A DNA stretch of 64,000 bases from Porticoccaceae bacterium (GTDB taxonomy: Bacteria; Pseudomonadota; Gammaproteobacteria; Pseudomonadales; Porticoccaceae), in NCBI GenBank assembly GCA_029248755.1, contig JAQWIR010000020.1, positions 1 through 64,000 on the forward strand, given 5' to 3'. Every line of letters begins with the position of its first letter. The stretch's first letter is position 1. The translations under genes and the position numbers were made by a program. This document shows positions 57,226 to 64,000 of this stretch, in pieces. The notes beneath the pieces are model-generated. The model was not told the DNA's origin. It did not search any database and saw only the letters and a list, made by a program, of their open reading frames with translations.

Positions 57226-58873
57226 AAACTCTTTCCTTAAATTTTTCAATCCCTATACGCTGATAGGTGCTCAAAAAACTTTCATCTGCGATACGATTTT
57301 CTACATAGACATCTAATAGCTTTTCAATGCCATCAGTAATTTGATCACGTGACAATGAGGGTCCTAGCACCTTGGCAAGTGAGGCATTTCTACTGGCACT
57401 GCCTCCCAATTGAATTTGATACCACTCCTTACCCTTTTTATCCACGCCAAGAATACCAATATGGCCAACATGGTGGTGGCCACAGGCGTTCATACAACCT
57501 GAAATATTTAATTCAAGATCACCCAAATCATACACATAATCTAGGTCAGAAAATTTGCGTTGTATAGCTTCTGCTACAGGGATAGATTTGGCGTTAGCAA
57601 GGGAACAGTAATCACCACCTGGGCAGCAAATCATATCGTTAATAGTTCCAATGGTTGGCGTTGCCAAAGCTGACTCTTTAGCCTGTTGCCAAAGTTCCAT
57701 AAGGTCTGATTCTATAACATCTGTAAGCACTATATTTTGATTGTGAGTAGCTCTTAATTCACCGAACGAAAAACGATCAGCCAAGTCAGCAATAGTTTCA
57801 AGTTGTTTGTCTGTAACATCCCCAGGAGCAACACCTGCAGGCTTTAAAGATAGTGTTACTGACCTATAGCCCGCTTGTTTTTGTGGCTGTGTATTTCTAT
57901 CTAACCAGCGTTTAAATGCAACATTATTGATGGCAGTTTCAGCTAATTTATCGGCTGATTCAGACCCATCGACTTCTGTGTAATCAGGCGAAGGAAAAAA
58001 GCTTTTAACTCTAGAAAACTCACTATCTGTTAGGGTAGAAGGTCCATCCTTTAAATGCTCCCATTCAGCTTCAACTCGTTGAGCGAAAACTGCTGGCGTC
58101 CAAGCTTTAACTAGTATTTTGATGCGCGCTTTATATTTGTTGTCACGATTACCATAGCGATTGTAAACGCGAACGATTGCATCTAAATAAGATAAAAGGT
58201 GTTGTTTAGGTAAAAATTTCCGGATGGATGAGCCGATAATTGGGGTTCGTCCTAAGCCACCACCAACGAACACTTCAAAGCCGAGTTCTCCGCTATCATT
58301 TTTAACTAATTGTAAGCCAATATCATGGAGTAAGAAGGCCGCACGATCTTCAGTTGAACCGCATACAGCAATTTTAAATTTACGCGGTAGAAAAGCGAAC
58401 TCGGGATGAAGTGTTGACCATTGTCGTATAAGTTCACACCACGGGCGAGGATCTTCAATTTCATCTTCAGCAACGCCAGCAAATTGATCAGTGGTTGTGT
58501 TACGAATACAGTTACCACTGGTTTGAATGGCGTGCATCTCAACATCAGCCAGTTCTGCCAAAATATCCGGGACTTCTTCAAGGGCGGGCCAATTGAGCTG
58601 AACATTTTGTCGCGTCGTAATATGGACGTAACCTTTGTCAAAGACACGTGATATATGTGCTAGCCTTCTTACTTGACGACTGGAAAGCATCCCGTAGGGA
58701 ACAGCGATTCTGAGCATAGGAGCTAAACGTTGAACATACAGCCCATTTTGTAGTCGCAAAGGAAGGAACTCTTCGTCGGCAATTTCTCCGGCAAGATAGC
58801 GCTGAGTTTGATCTCTAAATTGCTCAACTCGCTCGTTTACAATTTTATGATCATAATTATCGTATTTATACAT
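57209..58873 (-). CDS. cysI: Sulfite reductase hemoprotein (nitrite/sulfite reductase family)
   Basis: 554 aa. Siroheme and 4Fe-4S enzyme. The cluster cysteines are in CCPGGDYCSLANAKS (C-x5-C) and SGCMNACGHHH (C-x3-C). The substrate-binding part has RRLAHISRVFDKGYVHITTRQNVQLNW, and TSGNCIRNTT is also conserved. It reduces sulfite to sulfide for cysteine synthesis. As in Pseudomonas there is no CysJ next to it; the DUF934 gene follows. Nitrite reductase is an alternative, but the DUF934 partner favours sulfite. ATG 58873. Confidence 0.92.
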   Translation of the reverse strand: MYKYDNYDHKIVNERVEQFRDQTQRYLAGEIADEEFLPLRLQNGLYVQRLAPMLRIAVPYGMLSSRQVRRLAHISRVFDKGYVHITTRQNVQLNWPALEEVPDILAELADVEMHAIQTSGNCIRNTTTDQFAGVAEDEIEDPRPWCELIRQWSTLHPEFAFLPRKFKIAVCGSTEDRAAFLLHDIGLQLVKNDSGELGFEVFVGGGLGRTPIIGSSIRKFLPKQHLLSYLDAIVRVYNRYGNRDNKYKARIKILVKAWTPAVFAQRVEAEWEHLKDGPSTLTDSEFSRVKSFFPSPDYTEVDGSESADKLAETAINNVAFKRWLDRNTQPQKQAGYRSVTLSLKPAGVAPGDVTDKQLETIADLADRFSFGELRATHNQNIVLTDVIESDLMELWQQAKESALATPTIGTINDMICCPGGDYCSLANAKSIPVAEAIQRKFSDLDYVYDLGDLELNISGCMNACGHHHVGHIGILGVDKKGKEWYQIQLGGSASRNASLAKVLGPSLSRDQITDGIEKLLDVYVENRIADESFLSTYQRIGIEKFKERVYAPST

Positions 58874-59100
58874 CTATTGGCTACGGTGACGTCTTTTATT
58901 ATTGAAAGGTCTAATGATACAGATTGAGAGACTGCTTTTATATTACTATTTCCCTATAAGGGCCAAATTAAAAGGAATAAAGTTAAATTATTAATTAGTA
59001 TTATGTTTTGGCAAGACAGTTTGTAAAATGATTGTTAGAATGCCGCAAATTAAGCTGGAACCTATATAATCTAGGTAAATAACCTTACAGGATAATTTAA

Positions 59101-59214
59101 ATGAGTAGCTCAAATAATCAAGACGATGGCGATGGAATGGCTGATGCATTAGCAGCTGTTGCCGTAGTATTAATCTTAGTAGCTGGCGTTATTTACTGGT
59201 TAACAACCGTATAA
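59101..59214 (+). CDS. 37-aa single-pass membrane protein upstream of nadA (too short for the ORF track)
   Basis: ATG 59101 to TAA 59214 with AGGAT about 8 nt upstream. A short hydrophilic, acidic start (MSSSNNQDDGDGMAD) is followed by one hydrophobic helix (ALAAVAVVLILVAGVIYWL) and a short end TTV. The shape (acidic N-terminus, single transmembrane span) suits a small inner-membrane protein. It is 12 bp before nadA on the same strand, so it would share a transcript. No family assigned; it could be an unannotated conserved microprotein. Confidence 0.65.
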   Translation: MSSSNNQDDGDGMADALAAVAVVLILVAGVIYWLTTV

Positions 59215-59226
59215 GACTCGATTGTT

Positions 59227-60285
59227 ATGCGCCAAAACCAAAATTCAGTCAAAAGCGACGACCTTAGCAGTGTTGTTCAGGAATATCTGAACAGGGTATC
59301 AATTGATGAACCATTACCTGCTGACGAATTAGATATAGTCCGTCATCATATAAAGCAGCTACTCATCGAAAAAAATGCTGTTATCGTCGCTCATTATTAT
59401 ACAGATCCTCTTATTCAGGCATTAGCTGAAGAAACCGGCGGTGTCGTTGCGGATTCATTGGAAATGGCACGTTTTGGTAGCAAGCATAGCGCAGATACGC
59501 TTATTGTCGCGGGCGTTAAATTTATGGGTGAGACGGCAAAAATTCTCACGCCAGACAAAACTGTATTAATGCCAACTTTAGAAGCAACCTGTTCCTTAGA
59601 TGTCGGTTGTCCAGCCGATGAATTTACTACGTTTTGCGATAAGCACCCAGACCGTACGGTGGTGGTCTATGCCAATACCTCGGCCCAAGTGAAAGCGCGT
59701 GCTGACTGGGTTGTTACCTCGAGTATAGCGGTTGATGTTGTTGACCATTTGGATTCTCTTGGAGAAAAAATTATCTGGGCACCAGATAAGTATCTTGGCG
59801 CCTATGTAGAGCAGAAAACCGGTGCAGATATGATAATGTGGAACGGAAGCTGTATTGTTCATGAAGAATTCAAAGCCAAGGGTATCATTGATCTAAAACA
59901 GGTTTATGAAGATTGCGCCGTTTTAGTTCATCCTGAGTCACCCCAGTCTGTTGTCGAAATAGCGGATGTGGTTGGCTCAACATCACAGTTGATATCTGCC
60001 GCTAAAAATTTACCGCATCAGCGTTTAATCGTTGCTACCGATCAAGGCATTTTTTATAAGATGCAGCAGGCAGTCCCAGAAAAAGAATTAATAATAGCCC
60101 CCACAGGAGGAAGTGGTGCTACCTGCAGAAGCTGTGCTAACTGTCCGTGGATGGGAATGAACAGTTTACAAAACCTTTTACAGTGTTTAGAGCAGGGTAG
60201 TGGTGAGGTCATTGTTGATAGTGGCGTGGCTAAACTTGCCACTACTGCGCTTGATCGAATGATGAGATTTACACTTAGCCGCTAG
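59227..60285 (+). CDS. nadA: Quinolinate synthase A
   Basis: 352 aa. 4Fe-4S enzyme that condenses iminoaspartate and dihydroxyacetone phosphate to quinolinate, the NAD precursor. Visible: [34 protein letters not shown], Cys ligands in [23 protein letters not shown] and [14 protein letters not shown], and PHPESP-like VHPESP. Long-type NadA as in E. coli (347). ATG 59227. Its 3' end overlaps the convergent M48 protease by 4 bp. Confidence 0.97.
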   Translation: MRQNQNSVKSDDLSSVVQEYLNRVSIDEPLPADELDIVRHHIKQLLIEKNAVIVAHYYTDPLIQALAEETGGVVADSLEMARFGSKHSADTLIVAGVKFMGETAKILTPDKTVLMPTLEATCSLDVGCPADEFTTFCDKHPDRTVVVYANTSAQVKARADWVVTSSIAVDVVDHLDSLGEKIIWAPDKYLGAYVEQKTGADMIMWNGSCIVHEEFKAKGIIDLKQVYEDCAVLVHPESPQSVVEIADVVGSTSQLISAAKNLPHQRLIVATDQGIFYKMQQAVPEKELIIAPTGGSGATCRSCANCPWMGMNSLQNLLQCLEQGSGEVIVDSGVAKLATTALDRMMRFTLSR

Positions 60286-61754
60286 AGTTTTTTAAGATTT
60301 TTTTCCATAGCTACAATGTCAACCATACGCTGCTCCACTATAGCCAATCCTTTAACATCCTTTTGTAGTAGTTTTTTGGCAAAATTCAATTGTCTCTTTG
60401 CATTTTCTAATGCGCCAATCAAAATAAAATATTCTGCTCTAGCTTTGTGAACGCCAGAAATATCGCCAGCAAGACCCCTTACTTCGGCCAGCTGATACCA
60501 AATACTCGGATCTTCAGGGCGCTTTCTGCTCAGTTGAGTTAATACGCTAGCGGAGGCCTGATATTGATGTGATTTCCATAATACATCTGCTTGAAGTACT
60601 TGCAGTGGGTAATTGGTTTCATTAAACGTTAGTTGTAATTTAAGTTTTTTTAATGCGCTCTTATAGTTTCCAGCAGCAATATCTATTTCGATATCAGTGT
60701 ATATATAGGGAGCATAAATAGGCTTTTTCCTTAAAAGTTCAGCTAAGTATTGTGACGCTGCATCATGATTCCCAGCCTTTGAATTAGCGATAGCAAGCCC
60801 ATAGTGGTATGCATCATTATTAAGACTATTTTCTTTTAATTTTTGACCAAAGAATTTTACAGAATAAGTCGCGTTATTTTGATGCAAAACTTGAGTTCTT
60901 GCCCGCATAATATAGAAATCATAATTATCTGGATAATGGCGATTTTGATATTTTAATGTTCTTGATCGGGTGTCAGATACACGTTTCTGGGTAATCGGGT
61001 GCGTGAGTAAAAACTCGGGTAACCGACTGCCGCTATATCTTGTTAAAGCCATCATTTTTTCTAACATATCCGAAGCTGCGCGGGGGTCGCGACCTGCGTT
61101 TCGCATAATCTTTAAACCTTGACGATCTGCCTCTTTTTCATTATTTCTACTATAGCGTAGTTGTTGATCTGCGCTGAGGGCTTGGCTTGCTGTAAGGGCG
61201 GCTATGCCTGCATCACTGCCTGCTTTTGAGCTGAGAATGATTGTCGCTAACAGGCCTGCTAAGTTTATGCTCATCGAACTACGTTGAGCTTCTAACCCAC
61301 GGGCGAAATGTCGTTGGCTTAAATGGGCGAGTTCATGGCTAATAATCGACGCCAGTTGATCCTCATTACCAGCGTGGGTAAAGATACCAGTATGGATGCC
61401 TATTATTCCTCCTGGTACTGCGAAGGCATTAATGGTTGGGTTATTCACTAAAACCAAGGTAAGTCGTGTGTCGTCAAGATCACTATGGGTTACTAGGTCG
61501 AAGGTTAATTGTTCTAAATATGCCTGAATAAGTGGGTCATCATGTTGTTCGACATGCCTTCTAAATGCTTGTAGCCATGCTTTTCCAAGCTTGTATTCTT
61601 GGTTTTTTGATACAATTCCAGAGCTACTATCCCCAAGCATTGGGAGATTGATATCGGCAGCGACACAATTAAAGCTAGCAATCCAAAGCATTATTATAAG
61701 ATGAGCCTTTGCTAACAATAATTGGTTTTGACACTGTGATAATTGCTTTAACAT
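60282..61754 (-). CDS. bepA: M48 metalloprotease with TPR repeats (BepA-like)
   Basis: 490 aa. A signal peptide ([15 protein letters not shown]) leads to a periplasmic M48 peptidase. The zinc motif HELAH (His140-Glu141-His144) and third ligand in [10 protein letters not shown] are present, with [15 protein letters not shown] and [17 protein letters not shown]. The C-terminal half (about 280-470) is tetratricopeptide-like ([31 protein letters not shown]). BepA family proteins handle assembly and quality control of outer-membrane proteins such as LptD and BAM. Length matches E. coli BepA (487). Confidence 0.93.
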   Translation of the reverse strand: MLKQLSQCQNQLLLAKAHLIIMLWIASFNCVAADINLPMLGDSSSGIVSKNQEYKLGKAWLQAFRRHVEQHDDPLIQAYLEQLTFDLVTHSDLDDTRLTLVLVNNPTINAFAVPGGIIGIHTGIFTHAGNEDQLASIISHELAHLSQRHFARGLEAQRSSMSINLAGLLATIILSSKAGSDAGIAALTASQALSADQQLRYSRNNEKEADRQGLKIMRNAGRDPRAASDMLEKMMALTRYSGSRLPEFLLTHPITQKRVSDTRSRTLKYQNRHYPDNYDFYIMRARTQVLHQNNATYSVKFFGQKLKENSLNNDAYHYGLAIANSKAGNHDAASQYLAELLRKKPIYAPYIYTDIEIDIAAGNYKSALKKLKLQLTFNETNYPLQVLQADVLWKSHQYQASASVLTQLSRKRPEDPSIWYQLAEVRGLAGDISGVHKARAEYFILIGALENAKRQLNFAKKLLQKDVKGLAIVEQRMVDIVAMEKNLKKL

Positions 61755-61913
61755 AGACTATCTTTTTAAATGCCTCTTTGTTGGTTTAAACGCTTGCTAC
61801 AGACTAAGTTTGACAGAAAAAAAACAGATTGGTTTCATTAGGGATATCTGTATGATCTGCTTATAATATGACATTTTGGCAATATAAACTTCTAATTTAA
61901 TTATGGGGCAGTT

Positions 61914-62975
61914 ATGAAGAAGGTATTACAAAGATGGATGGCGCAATATTTTGGCACTGAAGAGGCTGTTTTATTAAGTATTTTTCTAGTGGCCTCCATT
62001 ATTATTGTTGCTACACTTGGTAATGTTTTAGGCCCAGTCATTGCTGCGTTAATCTTTGCATTTTTATTGCAAGGTGTGGTGAATGCCTTACAAAACTATG
62101 GTCTGTCAAAAATAGTCGCGGTACTTTCAACCTACATACTTTTTTTGGTGACTTTTATCACTGTGTTAGTGGTTTTAATTCCTATAGTGGGAAGGCAAAC
62201 TTCACTGCTTTTAAAAGAATTACCCAATATGGTTGGCCAATTAAAACAATTGTTGAGCTCATTGCCTGAAAGAGCATCAGAGTATATTGGTCCAGAGCAA
62301 ATACAACTTGTTGTAACTCGCGTTTCACAAGAGATAGCAAATCTTGCCGAGCAACTATTAAGCCTTTCAATAAGTAGCTTTCCCAGTTTACTGGCTATTA
62401 TGATTTATCTCTTTCTAGTGCCGCTGCTGGTTTTCTTCATGCTGAAAGATAAAGAAATACTGTTAAATTTTATCTCTAATATGCTTCCAAAAGAGCGTCG
62501 TGTAATGACAGTTATTTGGGATGAGATGGATATTCAATTTGCCAACTATATTCGCGGTAAAGCTATAGAGATCTTAATTGTCGGGTTAGTTTCTTTTATC
62601 ACATTTGTATTTCTAGACCTAAAATATGCCGCACTTCTGGCATCCCTCGTGGGGCTATCTGTACTCATTCCTTATATAGGCGCCACGTTGGTAACTATCC
62701 CAGTGCTGTTGGTAGGGTACCTTCAGTGGGGAGTAACAAATGATTTTTTCTGGCTACTAGGGCTTTATACCATTATTCAAATTATTGACGGTAATGTATT
62801 GGTACCGCTGTTGTTTTCTGAAGTGGTTAATCTTCACCCAGTAGCTATAGTTGTTGCGGTACTTATATTTGGTGGAATATGGGGATTTTGGGGGCTGTTC
62901 TTTGCTATTCCTCTGGCTACCCTGGTCAAGGCCATTTACAACGCTTGGCCAAGAACAATATTAGAGCCAGACTAA
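61914..62975 (+). CDS. perM: AI-2E family transporter (PerM-like)
   Basis: 353 aa. Membrane protein with about seven or eight helices, a two-helix N-terminal part and a periplasmic segment. Family motifs IMIYLFLVPLLVFFMLKDKEIL, NYIRGKAIEILIVGLVSF, VPLLFSEVVNLHPVAIVVAVLIFGGIWGFWG. Related to E. coli PerM and TqsA, which are proposed to export small molecules; the substrate for this one is unknown. ATG 61914 with GGGGCAG upstream. Confidence 0.9.
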   Translation: MKKVLQRWMAQYFGTEEAVLLSIFLVASIIIVATLGNVLGPVIAALIFAFLLQGVVNALQNYGLSKIVAVLSTYILFLVTFITVLVVLIPIVGRQTSLLLKELPNMVGQLKQLLSSLPERASEYIGPEQIQLVVTRVSQEIANLAEQLLSLSISSFPSLLAIMIYLFLVPLLVFFMLKDKEILLNFISNMLPKERRVMTVIWDEMDIQFANYIRGKAIEILIVGLVSFITFVFLDLKYAALLASLVGLSVLIPYIGATLVTIPVLLVGYLQWGVTNDFFWLLGLYTIIQIIDGNVLVPLLFSEVVNLHPVAIVVAVLIFGGIWGFWGLFFAIPLATLVKAIYNAWPRTILEPD

Positions 62976-63007
62976 GATTCAATCACAAACGCCAGTTTAG
63001 GATAGTT

Positions 63008-64000
63008 ATGAATAATAAGGCATTGCGCATATTTTCTTGCCCTAATATATCTGGTGCTTTGGCTTTAATTATAAGTCTAATAGTCTGCGTTTCTTGCACT
63101 CCCAAAGCAGTGATATCCGATCTTGGAATTCAGTCTGATTCAATTGTTAAAAGCGCCAATGATAAACGTCAATATCAGCGTATAAAGCTGCCTAATAATT
63201 TAGATGTATTACTGATCTCTGATCCTGAAACTGAAAAGGCAGCAGCGGCATTAGATCTGTTTGTGGGAAGCTACCAAAATCCTAAAAGGCGACAAGGTTT
63301 GGCGCATTTTTTGGAGCATATGTTATTTCTTGGGACAAAGCAGTTTCCAAAGGCAGATGCCTATCAAACTTTTATCAGTGAGCATGGTGGAAGGCACAAT
63401 GCCAGCACTGGCCTTGAGCATACTAATTACTTTTTTGATGTAAATGCTGAGTACTTGGCAGATGCCTTGGATAGGTTCGCACCATTTTTTACAGACCCAC
63501 TTTTTGATGCCAATTACGTCGAAAGAGAGCGCAATGCCGTTCAATCTGAGTACCAATTAAAATATAAAAATGATGGCAGAAGGCAGTGGGATGTTTTAAG
63601 AGAGATAGCGAACCCCAACCATCCTCTATCAAAATTTAATGTCGGAAGTTTAGAGACATTAAGTGACAATGATCAGTCTAATATTCGCGCTGAATTAATA
63701 GATTTTTACAATAAATACTATTCAGCAAATCTAATGACATTGGCTGTGTTAGGTAAAGAGCCTCTTGACCAATTAGAAAAAATTGTTCGACAAAGATTTT
63801 CATCGATCAAAGATAAGAAAGTGTCTATACAGCCCTATAAGGCCAGTTATGTTGAGCTTTCAGCCCTCCCTATGCAGGTTAATATACAACCTTTAAAAGA
63901 TACTAGAGAGCTTGGATTGTTATTTGAAATCCCTAAGTTAAGTAATTATTGGGAATCAAAACCTGCTCAGTACTTAGCATCAATGATTGGCTATGAGGGC
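63008..64000 (+). CDS. M16A insulinase/pitrilysin family zinc protease, 5' part
   Basis: Not in the ORF track because it runs off the window. 331 codons from ATG 63008 in one open frame to the last base. The N-terminus has a hydrophobic signal ending in CVSC, which may be a lipobox. The inverted zinc motif HFLEH (His100 to His104, with Glu103) and ASTGLEHTNYFFDVNAEYL, then ERNAVQSEYQLKYKNDGRRQ are of the pitrilysin (protease III) type. Probably a large periplasmic metalloprotease of about 900 aa in full. Starts 32 bp after the transporter gene. Confidence 0.85.
   Translation, partial: MNNKALRIFSCPNISGALALIISLIVCVSCTPKAVISDLGIQSDSIVKSANDKRQYQRIKLPNNLDVLLISDPETEKAAAALDLFVGSYQNPKRRQGLAHFLEHMLFLGTKQFPKADAYQTFISEHGGRHNASTGLEHTNYFFDVNAEYLADALDRFAPFFTDPLFDANYVERERNAVQSEYQLKYKNDGRRQWDVLREIANPNHPLSKFNVGSLETLSDNDQSNIRAELIDFYNKYYSANLMTLAVLGKEPLDQLEKIVRQRFSSIKDKKVSIQPYKASYVELSALPMQVNIQPLKDTRELGLLFEIPKLSNYWESKPAQYLASMIGYEG

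Noticed and set aside
1-64000. CRISPR arrays, rRNA genes, prophage or insertion sequences
   Set aside because: No regularly spaced repeats, rRNA-like sequence, transposase or phage structural gene seen on reading the window.

Overview
The window reads as chromosome of a low-GC, free-living marine gammaproteobacterium. Three things point there. It has a complete Na+-translocating NADH:quinone reductase operon and an NhaB antiporter. Many proteins resemble Pseudomonas and Cellvibrionales relatives in sequence and gene order, such as topA / DUF6586 / small genes / lexA / nagZ, csiV-mfd-gap, and cysI-DUF934. Genes are tightly packed with frequent overlaps. A SAR92/Porticoccaceae-like or other Cellvibrionales source is a guess from gene content, not proven. 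No integrase, transposase, phage gene, CRISPR array or rRNA was seen. One tRNA (Ser-GGA) is present.

Layout. 1-3.6 kb: a methyltransferase, a LytS/LytTR two-component pair and tatD. 3.7-16.3 kb: genome maintenance and envelope genes (topA, lexA with two adjacent SOS-box-like sites, nagZ, an MscS-type channel, a lipocalin, csiV, mfd). 16.5-18.8 kb: a long GAPDH and a glyoxalase II-like hydrolase. 19-26.2 kb: nqrABCDEF followed by apbE (flavin transferase) and nqrM, which together build and mature the Na+ pump. 26.2-29.9 kb: lolCDE (lipoprotein release) and a DUF2062 protein. 30-32.6 kb: yadG-yadH-queF. 32.6-37.6 kb: a LysR regulator divergent from gcvT-gcvP. 37.6-39 kb: a membrane class III nucleotide cyclase and tRNA-Ser.

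39-47.3 kb is the accessory-looking part. It holds three secreted or lipoprotein genes that share the same paired dockerin-like (EF-hand type) module. The first is a small one split by an in-frame TGA. The second is a CotH-kinase lipoprotein with N-terminal dockerin repeats and a lamin-tail domain interrupted by an inserted domain. The third is a chimera of cupredoxin-like domain, dockerin pair and beta-propeller. A DUF2805/CIA30 pair lies between them. No cohesin was seen, so what the modules bind is unknown. This is the best candidate in the window for an undescribed surface system.

47.5-52.6 kb: a molybdenum cofactor cluster (unknown 112-aa gene, moaC, moaD, moaE, moeB, moaB, moeA, moaA) with no molybdoenzyme in the window. 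52.7-64 kb: nhaB, sohB, a CPA2-type antiporter, sulfite reductase (cysI) with DUF934, an untracked 37-aa membrane protein, nadA, a BepA-like M48 protease, a PerM-like transporter and the 5' part of an M16 protease that runs off the window. A notable point mutation-like feature is the loss of the first Asp of the TOPRIM DxD motif in TopA (Val122).
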